From: Corallochytrium limacisporum
Lineage: Eukaryota > Opisthokonta
NCBI GenBank assembly: GCA_002811645.1
Contig: PDIP01000064.1
Location: forward strand, 1 to 64,000
Direction of reading: 5' to 3'
Length of the DNA: 64,000 bases
In this document: positions 1 through 10,154 of the stretch, piece after piece
Numbering within the stretch: position 1 is the first letter of the stretch
Layout of the letters: each line of letters opens with the position of its first letter
Made by a program: the position numbers and the translations under genes
The notes under the pieces: generated by a model
The model's database searches: none
The model's input: only the letters and a program-made list of their open reading frames with translations
What the model was told of the DNA's origin: nothing

Positions 1-457
1 CGGGGGCCCCTTCCCCCAGGGAAAAGGGACGAGGTGGTGTGTGACCCGTCCCCAGCTCTCCCCCGGTTGGGTGCGACGGGTGAGGAGCGGTAGTGGGGGG
101 CTCCTTGGGAGGCGGTCTCGCTCCGCGGCGTTTGTCCGTACCATCGGGTACCCCACGGGTACAATCACTGGACGGTTTCGTGGCCCGGGTGTATAGGGAG
201 GGATGCTGAGCTACACCCCGTGGCGCACCCTTCCGGGGGGGTCAGGACTCCAATTGCTGACTCGGACTCAAGATGGTCTGGAAGCACCAAGGGGACGGTT
301 GGTCTGTTGCGTATCATGTTGTGTGATCTTACTGGGTTTCACTTCGGGTATTTGGAGGCAACGAAACTGTACCACCTTCCCATTTACACCGGACCACAAT
401 TGGATGATCTAGATGTTAGGCGTAGTGAATTTCCATTGAGAGCATACATTTGCAAGA
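1..457. other. Spacer upstream of the adenosyltransferase gene
   Basis: About 460 bp, GC-rich over the first 240 bp with short C and G runs, then more mixed sequence up to the start codon at 458. I see no coding sequence, RNA gene or clear promoter element. It probably holds the promoter and 5' leader of the following gene. Confidence 0.5.
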
Positions 458-1240
458 ATGCTGCATAGCTTAGTATCACGCAGTCGTTCACCAGGGTTCC
501 TGGCAGTGTGCCGATCTGCTGTACCCAGGACCGGTGTACTTGGAGTTTATAACCAACAGAATCGTTTCTACACAAGCAAAAAGACTGACGACAGCGACGA
601 AGACAATGGGTCAGACAGTATCAAAAGCCCCTCACGGGAAATGAAGCTCCGGGTTTACACCCGCACAGGCGACAAAGGGCGGTCGTCGCTCTACACTGGA
701 GAGCGCCGTGCCAAGACAGATGAGATATTTGAGGCTCTAGGCACGATTGACGAACTCAGTAGTGCTATAGGTCTTGCACACCAATTCTGCACAGAGTCTA
801 AGAATGACCTACCGCCCGCCCTGGAGAAGATCCAGTGCGTGCTCCAAGACATTGGCTCCAACGTGGCCACTCCGAAAAGCTCTGCAACAGCAAAGCGTCT
901 CGAGAAGGTGGCTTTTCCTTCGGAGCACGTCTCGGACCTAGAGGGCGCCATTGATGCACTCGATGATGACCTTCCTGCGCTGGAAAACTTTATCCTTCCA
1001 TCCGGTGGCCGTGCGAGCAGTGCACTGCATGTCGCGCGGAGCATATGTCGGCGGGCGGAACGGAGAGTGGTTCCTTTAACAGAGAAGGGAGAGACGGATG
1101 CGATGTGCCAAAAGTACCTGAACCGTCTTAGTGACTACCTCTTCACCGCCGCAAGGCACGCATCGCAGCATGACGGTCAGCAGGAGATCATTTACCGTCG
1201 ACCTGAGCATTCAGCATCAGCGTCATCTTCGTCATCGTAA
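458..1240 (+). CDS. MMAB: Cob(I)alamin adenosyltransferase, mitochondrial (PduO/MMAB type)
   Basis: Transfers the 5'-deoxyadenosyl group of ATP to cob(I)alamin, making adenosylcobalamin for mitochondrial methylmalonyl-CoA mutase. The 260-residue protein starts with a Ser/Arg-rich, acid-free stretch of about 40 residues (MLHSLVSRSRSPGFLAVCRS...), typical of a mitochondrial presequence. The catalytic domain opens with the ATP-binding signature TRTGDKGRSSLYTG at residues 69-82, followed by EALGTIDELSSAIG. Later come FILPSGGRASSALHVARS, CRRAERRVVPL and NRLSDYLF, all family hallmarks and very close to the animal enzyme. Length is normal for the mitochondrial form. The C-terminal tail is Ser-rich. 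The gene converges on cyclophilin with a 260 bp gap. The first Met is chosen because it gives the presequence. Confidence 0.97.
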   Translation: MLHSLVSRSRSPGFLAVCRSAVPRTGVLGVYNQQNRFYTSKKTDDSDEDNGSDSIKSPSREMKLRVYTRTGDKGRSSLYTGERRAKTDEIFEALGTIDELSSAIGLAHQFCTESKNDLPPALEKIQCVLQDIGSNVATPKSSATAKRLEKVAFPSEHVSDLEGAIDALDDDLPALENFILPSGGRASSALHVARSICRRAERRVVPLTEKGETDAMCQKYLNRLSDYLFTAARHASQHDGQQEIIYRRPEHSASASSSSS

Positions 1241-1500
1241 AGTAGACTTCATATAGAGCAGTTAGAGGAAATAGATGCCATGTAGATAGGACAACCCCAT
1301 TTGGCTTTAATTCAAGGTTGTTTATATTGAAACATTTGATGATAGTGATCAAGAACCCTGCAGAGTATGGGTCGCACATAAACCCCAAGAGACGATATAT
1401 TGTCTCAGGAGATCAAATGTGGGCCAGCACCCCGCTAGTTCCATCATTCCATGGTGCCTCTGATCAGTGCACTTTCAAAATATGGGGAGTAGTATTGAAA

Positions 1501-2013
1501 TTAGAGCTGACCACAGTCGGCAATGGTGCACTGCTTCTTGGTGGCACCGGACTGAGAGCCAACAGCCTCAAGCTTATCCAGGACATCCATACCCTCGACG
1601 ACCTGTCCGAAGACGGTGTGCTTACCATCGAGCCAAGGGCACTCAACGAAGCACAGGAAGAATTGGGAGCCGTTGGTGTTGGGGCCAGCGTTGGCCATAG
1701 ACAGAATACCGCGACCAGTGTGCTTCAGGTTGAAGTTCTCATCGGCGAACTTGGCACCGTAGATGGATTCACCACCAGTACCGTTGCCGCGGGTGAAGTC
1801 ACCACCCTGGGCCATGAAGCCGTTGATAACACGGTGGAAGGAAGAGCCCTTGAAGTGGAGGGGCTTGCCGGACTGGCCGGTTCCCTTCTCTCCAGTGCAC
1901 AGAGCACGGAAGTTCTCGGAGGTGCGAGGAGTATCCTTAGACAGGTCAATGACGACACGGCCAGCAGGGGCGCCACCGATGTTGACGTCGAGGAAAACCT
2001 TAGCGTAAGACAT
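1501..2013 (-). CDS. Cyclophilin A-type peptidyl-prolyl cis-trans isomerase
   Basis: Catalyses proline cis-trans isomerisation and assists folding. A single cyclophilin domain fills the 170-residue protein, so it is the small cytosolic type with no targeting signal. Visible catalytic and cyclosporin-site signatures are [17 protein letters not shown] (Arg and Phe of the active site), GSQFFLC and [14 protein letters not shown], which keeps the drug-binding Trp. The frame is open seven codons further upstream, but the Met at 2013 ([10 protein letters not shown]) matches where family members begin and is preferred. The upstream sequence is AT-rich leader. The gene is tail to tail with the adenosyltransferase and divergent from the glutaredoxin across a 2.3 kb repetitive spacer. 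Confidence 0.97.
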   Translation of the reverse strand: MSYAKVFLDVNIGGAPAGRVVIDLSKDTPRTSENFRALCTGEKGTGQSGKPLHFKGSSFHRVINGFMAQGGDFTRGNGTGGESIYGAKFADENFNLKHTGRGILSMANAGPNTNGSQFFLCFVECPWLDGKHTVFGQVVEGMDVLDKLEAVGSQSGATKKQCTIADCGQL

Positions 2014-4280
2014 GACTCTGAGTGTAGGTCTCATTGAATATCAACTAACTATGATATTGACAGTTACCGTGCAGATGTGTCAATTCTCATATAGTTTATC
2101 TATGCTTTATGATCTCAAATACTAGTTGTGCTACACAACGCTGTCAGTTGTCAGCATCTTATTGCCCGTGAGATTGGACTTTGAGGGATCCGGACTGCTC
2201 TTAGCAATTCACAAACAGACCGGGGATCCCCACGATGCAGTGGTCTATTCTTACCATCATCAATCACTGTGTGTTGTGTGTATGCGCAAAATCCCCAAGG
2301 CAAAACACAACAACACACACATTCTTGCATGTGTATCGCCGGTTCACCGATTGCTTCATGGCCCCCCTGGTTCTTTAACACTGCTGCACATTTCACTAGT
2401 CCACATTGGTGACATCAAGAATGTTGATGAATGATAATCATCACCCTAGAACATAGAACAACTGGTGTTATTGTGTGCCAAACAATAACAATGAAACGGT
2501 TCCACACATACACACATACACAGAGTACAGTGCATCACCCGGTAAACGACCCACTCAGCGCACACACACACACACACTCACACACACACACACTCACACT
2601 CACACTCACTCACACTCACACACACACACACTCACACTCACACTCACACTCACACTCACACTCACACTCACACTCACACATGCACACTGCCCAACAACAT
2701 TCGACTAATCCTCAATAATCGGGTACGGACGTGCGGCCTTAGCGGTGTTCGTTTTATGTGTGTTGGCCCCCCCCCTCACCACCACCACACATACACACAC
2801 TCGCCCCCAAGCACGAGTACTTGTGCACTCTGCGCCACGGGGTCGGGACCCAAAGGTTTTTTCATTTCTCTTTGCACAGCGGCAGGGTGCCGGGTTTTTG
2901 GGGGGCACATCGTTTCTGGTTCCGTCTCGCAATAACACCCACCCCAAGCATGGAGAGGTGGTTGCTTCAGTATAGATCTGGCCCAGTGGTATTCGGGTCG
3001 CCCACCCCTCCCTGGCCCTTAATTTTCCTTGTCTTTGTGTTGAACACGAACCGGTGCTTATACGGCTCACGTGGTGCCTCAAAGTGCGGCCATGAGGTGG
3101 CACCTCTGCTGTAGTATTGAAAGTACGGTATTCTCTCGCATAATTCTAGTCCGAGCGTGCACTTTGGTTTGCCGTCAACGTTGCTTCTGTGCCAGATGAA
3201 AGGGCAACGCACCGGTCGCCCACAGCTCGGCACAAACTCAGTACTGTACCTACTGCGAAGCGCCACGGTGGACAAAACAAAGACAATAAAAAAATGAAAA
3301 TAGGAATGTGAATTGGGCGAAACAACACGGCCTCTTACACACACCCACACACCCTGAAAAGAAATACAATACTTAAATGTTCCGTAGTTGGTACTTTGGT
3401 ATTAAGAAAAAGCCAAAACGAGAGAAGACGAGAGAAAGACAAAGGGAATCCACGGAGACGCCTCCCCTCCTCACCCTCCTCGCTACATTCAAAATACACA
3501 GTGGGAGAGAGCAAAGCGAGTTTGGGCATTTTGCTGGGGAGGTTTAGGGGGAAGGGGCAGCAGCAGAAGCCGGTCTGGAGAAAATACGAAGAACCACACT
3601 GCCCGAGAGTTTTGGGGGGGGGGGCCAAGTACCCAACGCACCGCAGCAGGAGGGGAAGGGGCGGGGGGGCCAAACAGCCACCGGTTCCCTCGTAGGCCTT
3701 TCACACTGGGGAAGGGGGTAGCTCCTGGGACCAAAATGCATAACCATATAATCATATACGGACTTTAAATTGTCGTGAAATATTTCATAATCAGGAATCT
3801 GAGAAAAACCCGTCCCCAGGCTCTGCGGGGAGAGGAGGCGTCACCCCACGTTTTTTTGGTTTTTTGGAACAGTAGCGAATGTACCGAACGGTCGGTATGT
3901 GCAAGGGTGCCCCGTGCCAGCCAGTTAAAAAATTTCCAGAACACACTCGGGACGTGGTTCGTTACCGCTCGTTTGGGCCGCTGTTCACTGCGGCCACCCC
4001 TCCTCTCTCCCACTTTGTGAGGGTCTCTCTCTACCGAAGTCCTACTTTACTTCCTCCCTTCGTTCTTGCACTACGGGAAGAAAAAAAAAAACAGGGCGAG
4101 GGGCAAGGGCGGGCACAATAGGTGCTGACCTGGCCTGACCATCTGCGGGGTCGATGGGGTGGTCTCATCGTCCAGCAATTTTCTTGGCGTATGCTATTTC
4201 AGAATCAACGAGAAACTGCACGTTGAATATTTGTCAGATGTGTTTACAAATAATCTCGACTTCATCACAAATAGGCAACC
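2014..4280. other. Divergent spacer with microsatellite and GC-rich tracts
   Basis: This 2.3 kb region lies between the divergent cyclophilin and glutaredoxin genes. It contains the CACACT microsatellite, a long G run at about 3616-3628, A-rich tracts near 4081 and purine-rich and pyrimidine-rich segments. The final 150 bp before 4281 is AT-rich, as expected of a promoter and leader. Several open stretches exist, but none carries splice signals or composition that convinces me of a gene. Confidence 0.5.
2558..2681. repeat. CA/CACACT microsatellite
   Basis: About 120 bp of CA dinucleotides interspersed with ACTCAC/CACTCA hexamer-like units. From about 2630 it becomes nearly pure (CTCACA)n. 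It translates only as Thr-His and Ser-His repeats, so open frames across it are artefacts. Confidence 0.95.
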
Positions 4281-5348
4281 ATGGTGGCTACGGGAACAAC
4301 CGTGAACAACCTGGAGGAGCTGAAATCGGCCCTAAGCAAGGTGCCTCCGAGCGCTGTGTGCGGTATTCATTTCGTTGCAAGCTGGGCTGAACCATGCAAA
4401 CAGATTAACGATGCTTTGGCTGAGATTACCAAAACTCGTCCGGGCTTCCACTACTACATTGTCGACGCGGAGGAGGTAGAGGACGTTACAGAGGAATATG
4501 AAGTAGAGAGTGTGCCTACCGTTGTGTTCGTGCGACCCATGGCTCCATTGACAGCCGTCGATCAGGTTGTGGGTGCAAATGTACCCGAACTGGTGGCAAA
4601 GGTAAAGAAACTGGCGGATCAGGCCGCTGCTGCTGCAGCTGCAGTGAAGCCGGCCGGAACTGGTACCGCAGCCCCTGCCCAGGCCGCCGCAGCTGGCGCA
4701 GCAGCCACAAACGGTGCCTCGGCAGAGAACCTGGATGGTCGCCTGAAGCGCCTCATCAACGCTGCTCCGGTGATGCTGTTTATGAAAGGCATTCCCACGG
4801 AACCTCGCTGTGGTTTCAGTAACCAGATGATTGGTCTTCTGGAAGAACAGAACATCAAATACCAAACGTTTAATATTTTGGCAGACAATGAGGTGCGCGA
4901 GGGTCTCAAAAAGTTCAGCGATTGGCCCACTTATCCGCAGTTGTACATTGACGGCGAACTGATCGGGGGTTTGGATATTGTGAAGGAAATGATTGAGAGT
5001 GGAGAGTTTGCGGAGACAATCCCTGACGCTGCCAAAAAGGAGGACCTGAACACGCGACTGGAGAAGATTATCAAGTCCAACGAAGTGATGCTTTTTGTGA
5101 AGGGTGATCGGGATACCCCTCGCTGTGGTTTCAGCAGGCGTCTCATGGATATGTTCAAGGACCGTGGTATTGACTTTGAGTCCTTCGATATTCTTCAAGA
5201 TGAAGAGGTACGCCAGGGTCTGAAGAAGTACTCTGACTGGCCTACTTACCCGCAGGTCTACGTCCGCGGTGAACTCATCGGTGGTCTAGATATCGTCCAA
5301 GAAATGATCGACAATGGTGAGTTCGCCACCGTTCTTCATGGAGAGTAA
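4281..5348 (+). CDS. GLRX3: Monothiol glutaredoxin 3 / PICOT (Trx-Grx-Grx)
   Basis: Cytosolic/nuclear multidomain monothiol glutaredoxin that binds bridging [2Fe-2S] clusters with glutathione and takes part in iron trafficking and cytosolic Fe-S assembly. The 355 residues comprise an N-terminal thioredoxin-like domain (about 1-112), whose usual Cys-Gly-Pro-Cys site is degenerate (SWAEPCK). An Ala-rich linker (about 113-145) follows, then two glutaredoxin domains, each with the CGFS active site (PRCGFSNQM and PRCGFSRRL) and the conserved WPTYPQLYI/WPTYPQVYV and GGLDIV motifs. This is the animal/protist architecture with two Grx modules, unlike the single Grx of fungal Grx3/4. The start ATG sits in a good context (accATGg). 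A small spliced gene follows 114 bp downstream on the same strand. Confidence 0.97.
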   Translation: MVATGTTVNNLEELKSALSKVPPSAVCGIHFVASWAEPCKQINDALAEITKTRPGFHYYIVDAEEVEDVTEEYEVESVPTVVFVRPMAPLTAVDQVVGANVPELVAKVKKLADQAAAAAAAVKPAGTGTAAPAQAAAAGAAATNGASAENLDGRLKRLINAAPVMLFMKGIPTEPRCGFSNQMIGLLEEQNIKYQTFNILADNEVREGLKKFSDWPTYPQLYIDGELIGGLDIVKEMIESGEFAETIPDAAKKEDLNTRLEKIIKSNEVMLFVKGDRDTPRCGFSRRLMDMFKDRGIDFESFDILQDEEVRQGLKKYSDWPTYPQVYVRGELIGGLDIVQEMIDNGEFATVLHGE

Positions 5349-5461
5349 GCTCCACGTGCCTGCTCCAATCGCCGTCCAATTGACCATCAATCATCTTTCC
5401 ATCATCCATTTTTCTTTTGCATTTCAACTATCCGTTGTTAAACACATCATTAAATGTTGCC

Positions 5462-5837
5462 ATGGCTGGCAACCATGTTCATTCTCCAGCCTTTCCTCTA
5501 TTCACAGTCACATTCATGGCGTACGTTCAGGGTCGCCGCCAAGAATCGCACTGCGAACGCTCGACTGCTGCAGACCCACCCCAGCCGTCTCCCCCCTTCC
5601 TCCCCCTTTCTCAACAGACCAAAAATGGACCCCTCCTCCATTCTATCTTTCAGGAGACCTGCGTTGCGGTAACCAACCATTCATTCGGGCAAGGGGTGGC
5701 GATCTGCGGCGGGTAGCACGGTGTTGAGTGTGCTCGTGGTGTATTTGGTGCAGGAAATGCTAAACCACTACCGCATGAAGGCCTGTCAGGATAATCTGGC
5801 ACGCAAGACTCTGATCGATCAACCGTTCTTGATCTAA
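5462..5837 (+). CDS. Small spliced single-pass membrane protein (59 aa), unidentified
   Basis: Proposed structure is exon 1 at 5462-5520, a 196-bp intron at 5521-5716 and exon 2 at 5717-5837. Exon 1 starts at an ATG in the context gccATGGc. The donor is GTACGT and the acceptor gggtAG, with a branch-like ggtaacc about 45 bp upstream, and the phases join exactly (GC|C). The product begins MAGNHVHSPAFPLF. It has one hydrophobic helix across the junction (about residues 11-32, FPLFTVTFMATVLSVLVVYL) and ends with a charged tail containing HYRMKACQDNLARKTLID. Two AATAAA signals follow at 5913 and 5939. The shape resembles small subunits of respiratory or ER membrane complexes, but I recognise no family. 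Gene identity is unknown, and the splice model is inferred from sequence only. Confidence 0.55.
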
Positions 5838-5912
5838 ACTAAATCCACATCAGCAACGCATGGCACCCTTCTCCGCTATCCTCGTCGTCTGCTCGGTCAT
5901 CATCCAACTGTC

Positions 5913-5944
5913 AATAAAACCACATTGTATCTTCAATCAATAAA
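5913..5944 (+). promoter_or_regulatory. Two polyadenylation signals
   Basis: AATAAA occurs at 5913-5918 and again at 5939-5944, 76 and 102 bp after the stop codon of the spliced 59-residue gene. This supports a plus-strand transcript ending here, just before the 3' end of the convergent LMBR1-like gene. Confidence 0.55.
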
Positions 5945-5992
5945 ACCTGTTTCAGTTGGAGTATGTATTAAGCCAATCTACGCACACCGACA

Positions 5993-8206
5993 TCATGCGT
6001 GTTCGTCTCCTATTCGGTACGTCCCCTGAGCAGTGTGATGCTGTGCGAAATGGACCATATCCTCCTCCTCAATGATACTCACCTTGTGACAGAAGCAGTT
6101 ATACAGCAAGGTAAAAAGCCCACCGCACAAGTGCAGAAGAATGGCAGTGTTCACTGTGAGCAATAGCAGAGCTCTTATAATCGGCAGGAGCCACAGCCGC
6201 GAGTTCACGACCGAAGTGGGGTCTGTTGCGGGTGACGGAGGTTGGCCAGCCCTTACCCCACCGCCAGTGTGCGTCATGGCCTCCAGAACACGGCCCACCT
6301 GTGGTGTCGCAATGCACGCCCCGCGCGGATTGCGGCCCAAAGTGCACCATGATGGGTCCGTGCCCATATCCGGAAAGGTCTGTGCTCCGTAAGCAGCGTA
6401 ATTCGGGTAGAGAACAGCGATTAGCGCAATGAAGAAGAGCACAGAGCCCGTAAGGTAGAGCAAGAGTGCAGCAATGGAATGGCGTCTTGATCGACCAGTC
6501 TGAAGCCGGAAACGGAACACGGACGATGGGTTGAGCTCCTGCTCACCCAACAAACGGCGTTGGTAATCCTCCTCAGCTTGAGCAATAATGTCTCGGTGAT
6601 GTTGATCTCGTTCCGGGTCCGCACTGACCAAGGTCGCATCGTAGTTGCTAGTTTCGCGAGTTGCAGAGGAAAAGATACTAACACGGGCGCCAACGCCCTC
6701 TAAAATCTCTGGCACACGCATGCGGTCTAGTTCCCGCGATGTGACCCGTAGACTAGCGACTACACAGCCCAGCATGACCAGGACATAGAGGGTGACCAGA
6801 ATTAGATCAAACGGATAGTTCTCGCCCGCGAGATGCCGAAGAATGTCCTCGCCCGTGTCGATGTGTTCACGGCAGAACCAAACGGCTTCGGTAGTGACAT
6901 TAACTAGACCGCTGCGGGCCAGGAGGACAATGACCGACTCGATGCCACCGCAGGTCAAGGATGCCCAGAGACCGAGACCCATAAGCAGGATGATAGGCCA
7001 GATGCAGAGCAGTACCAAGGTTACGCAGCCTTCCCATACAAAGCACATGATACTACTGCACGATACACTCGAGCAGATGGAGAGCGGCTGCCGGCTCCGA
7101 ATGCGGGATGAAGGAGCGCCGGCGCTAAGCACCTGATCGTAGTCGTCACGGTGATGGTTCGCGCGTCGATCCTCGGGATAACCTTCAGTAGTCATAGATG
7201 TCCCAGTCAATAGGGGCGTGCGCTCAGTGGCCGGCGCGTTGGCGTCTTCAATCGGAGAGCGGAAAGACGGCCCCGGACTGGTTTCACCGACCACCGACTC
7301 GTATGACTCCGCTGGGAGCAACGGACTGTTCTGGTCACGAGAGTTCTGATCATTCAGGAGCGCGTCAATGACTTCTTCGTCAGAATTATTGCTGCCGCAG
7401 ATGCCGTCCCGGATGCGGCCACCAATGGTCGTGAACAGAAGGCGTGGAAAGCCCGGAATGACGAGCATAAGAAAGGGCACGATACCACCCATGGCCATGA
7501 CGACCAGAGGAACGAAGACGACGTGATTACCGAAATGAACCCAGGGACTAGTAGCAGCGTGTGCAGATGCACTGTGCTCTGGGGGTGGAAGCGCACCAAA
7601 ACCCGGCGGTGGTTTGCTTGCCTCGGCGTTGCCGATACTGCCGGCATCATCTGCATCCCCCCAATTGTTTTCTTCAAAGGCATGTCCCGATACGATACTA
7701 ATGCCAACGCTTAGGACCACAAGTCCGACCCATGTGGCCAGTCCCTCAACCATGACCAGCAGGGACTTTCGTTGGGTCGCCTCCCATGGCAGGAAGATCA
7801 GGGCCCACATAAGGAAGAGTGCGCTGACGCAGAGGAATACAACGCCTTCAACATTCAACAGCAGCTCCTCCATGCCCGCATGCGATGAGATCCAATAATG
7901 CCAGAGGCCATTCTCGTTCTTCATTGAGTCTACAGACGAGCCAGCGGTACTCACAACAAAGGCTGGAAATGTAATGATCGCCGTCATAGGCATTGCCAGA
8001 TAGAATACGATCCCGACATTGTGTGCCTTGTCGTGGAGAAAGTTATGTACGACTAGCATGCTGATGGTATATCCCAAGGTTATTGCAGTCCCGAACGGTA
8101 TGTATGTGAACATAAAATACTTGGTTTCATAGTCAAGTTTCAAAAAACTGCTCACAAGTGCGATTATGGGACTGTCATCCCAAGGCACTTCTTCCACAGA
8201 CGACAT
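5993..8206 (-). CDS. LMBR1/LMBD1-like polytopic membrane protein
   Basis: From the Met at 8206 (MSSVEEVPWDD) the protein is 737 residues. The frame is open for 104 codons further upstream, but that part is Cys-rich, unlike the rest and probably leader. About nine or ten hydrophobic segments are visible: five in the first 270 residues, a long hydrophilic loop, then two groups of two to three towards the C-terminus. VPFLMLVIPGFPRLLFT resembles the LMBR1-family segment before the cytoplasmic loop. The C-terminal part has LYPNYAAYGAQTF, like the APQYxMYGSQ motif of LMBD1, the lysosomal cobalamin transporter. Family membership is my reading of topology and short motifs. Transport of vitamin B12 is only a possibility, though it would suit the adenosyltransferase 5 kb away. 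Confidence 0.65.
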   Translation of the reverse strand: MSSVEEVPWDDSPIIALVSSFLKLDYETKYFMFTYIPFGTAITLGYTISMLVVHNFLHDKAHNVGIVFYLAMPMTAIITFPAFVVSTAGSSVDSMKNENGLWHYWISSHAGMEELLLNVEGVVFLCVSALFLMWALIFLPWEATQRKSLLVMVEGLATWVGLVVLSVGISIVSGHAFEENNWGDADDAGSIGNAEASKPPPGFGALPPPEHSASAHAATSPWVHFGNHVVFVPLVVMAMGGIVPFLMLVIPGFPRLLFTTIGGRIRDGICGSNNSDEEVIDALLNDQNSRDQNSPLLPAESYESVVGETSPGPSFRSPIEDANAPATERTPLLTGTSMTTEGYPEDRRANHHRDDYDQVLSAGAPSSRIRSRQPLSICSSVSCSSIMCFVWEGCVTLVLLCIWPIILLMGLGLWASLTCGGIESVIVLLARSGLVNVTTEAVWFCREHIDTGEDILRHLAGENYPFDLILVTLYVLVMLGCVVASLRVTSRELDRMRVPEILEGVGARVSIFSSATRETSNYDATLVSADPERDQHHRDIIAQAEEDYQRRLLGEQELNPSSVFRFRLQTGRSRRHSIAALLLYLTGSVLFFIALIAVLYPNYAAYGAQTFPDMGTDPSWCTLGRNPRGACIATPQVGRVLEAMTHTGGGVRAGQPPSPATDPTSVVNSRLWLLPIIRALLLLTVNTAILLHLCGGLFTLLYNCFCHKVSIIEEEDMVHFAQHHTAQGTYRIGDEHA

Positions 8207-10154
8207 ATTTTCGTGTGTATCCTGCTTGCATGTGCAGGTTGAATTTATCTCCTGGCAGTGCCAATGGTTCTTTTCCCACAATAATGTCCCATTCCCACAG
8301 GCTCTAGAGCTCAATGACCGGGCACATTTACGATTTACACGCGTATTCGCGAAATCATGGACACAATGAGATGTTTCTAGTGCTTGTTTCACCGTCGTCA
8401 CTGACTTTTTTCCACCTTCATTGCACAGATCAAAGGAAACTAAAGTATTGAAACACACAGACACCAATGCCGAACATAAACGTGAGCGTTCGACAACAAA
8501 AAACAAAGATTGAAACAAGCCCCACTTCGGGACCCACTGCGCACCCTTCCGTGCAGCGTTTGGTCCCCCCCTCTTCGACTCTGGGCACTAGCCTCGCTCC
8601 CTCACCCGAGCGGTGGGGTAGTCGGGCGGCGAGCTGCATACAAAGACTGCAAAAAGCGGCGGCCCGCAGAAGGCCCCCCCCCGCGGTGGGACGGTGAGGA
8701 GGGAGGCGAAGAGGTTGAGCGCGGCGGCGGGAAGGGTGGCGGCGGTTGGGACCCGACGGGTATTCGAGCCGACCCGGCCCGCAGTGGTTAAATACAAAAC
8801 TCATCGCCTTTCCACCTCTGAGTCTCTCCACAGGGCCCCCGGGGGGGGGGCCTTCCCGTTTCTCTCTCTCTTCCTTCCCCATTTATTTTGCCTGCCCCCC
8901 CCCCCTGTTCAAACTTCCCCCTCTCCCTCCCCCAACTTCCGGCGGGTCTTGGATCGCGGGTGTTTTTATTGCGTAATGCTCTTCCCCATTCATCCGCCGT
9001 GAAAAATTAGACTCCCTTTCTCACCGTGGCTGTGACCGCTCTGGGAAGTCCGCAATCGGAGGGCTTTTCTTTGGCAGGGTATTCATAATTAGGCCCCGAT
9101 GCCGTATCTATCGTTGTGCGTACCCAAACCAAAGTAAGGGGACAGCTTCCTGGCCTTTTTCCATCGCATGAAGGGCACGCAGTGACCGACCGAACGGGCA
9201 TCCAGGACCGAAACCCCAACGCCAGAAACTTCAACACACCCGAAGCATGTGCTACAACTCTCTGACCGTTCTGGATGTCGAAGCATTCCTGCATCCGCCC
9301 CAGGCGCTGAGAAGTGACTGCAAGGTGTCCGGCCCCCGTGCGTGTGTGCGTCTGTACGTGTAGGGGTGACTGTGCACAGAGAATCTTTCCCTTTGATATT
9401 TCCTGCTGCTGGGCGTACTGTCGCTCTCTTTGTGCGTGAATGGGCGCCCGCCACGGCCCTGAGGGGGTCAACCCCCCCCCCTTCTACCCCGCGTTGACCA
9501 CGGAAAAAAAATCACTCTCTTTTTTTTTCCATATTTTTCTATCATCGTTTGCCTTTTTCCCGGTTCGGGTTGTCTCGTGCAAACTCTACCGCGCTCGGGA
9601 AACCCCCGGGGCGGGGGGGGGGTTGTCGAGGACATTCTTGTACGCAGGCCCGGGAAAAGCCGGGTGGGGCTTCGGCAGGTGAAGAAGGAAGGGGGGGGCC
9701 CAGACAGGTCGGGGCGAAGGGCAGAGGGGGAGGGGGAAGGGAGGGGGGTGGTGAGACTATGGGGCAGTCTCTGCGGGGAGAACGTAGGCGGGGGAAAAAA
9801 AGCCAACTCACGCTCTTTCCAGGAGCAAAGACAGTTTTGAATTAACTCGCTTCTTCCGCAACAAAACTGACTCGACGTGTGGCTTTTTCACTGAAGAGCT
9901 GGCCTGAATTATTTTATCCATTAGTGATCCTGGCTTTGACGTGCTATTTGTGGTTAACAAGGTTGTTGTCAACAAGTGATTTGGGCCAGTGTCACACGAG
10001 TACAGCGACGGCAAAAATTCATATGAGGCAGATATCAATCAAAATCTTTGGAAAAGAATAGCCTGGAGCATGAGTAACAGGAGGGCTGTAGCTTTATCCT
10101 TGTATTCAATGCACACGTAGACAGGCAATAGCAAAAGTTGGATACCAGCACACC
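8207..10154. other. Divergent GC-rich spacer with C/G palindromes
   Basis: A 1.9 kb spacer between the divergent LMBR1-like and ferric reductase-like genes. It contains C-run/G-run junctions at 8836-8850 and 9603-9611, long pyrimidine and purine tracts and several C runs. The last 300 bp before 10155 is AT-rich. No gene or RNA is recognisable. Confidence 0.5.

Noticed and set aside
2431-2718. Open frames of Thr-His and Ser-His repeats
   Set aside because: They are translations of the CACACT microsatellite and have no other support.
8207-8518. N-terminal 104-residue extension of the LMBR1-like protein
   Set aside because: Cys-rich, low in hydrophobic helices and unlike the family. The Met at 8206 starts directly before the first membrane helix.
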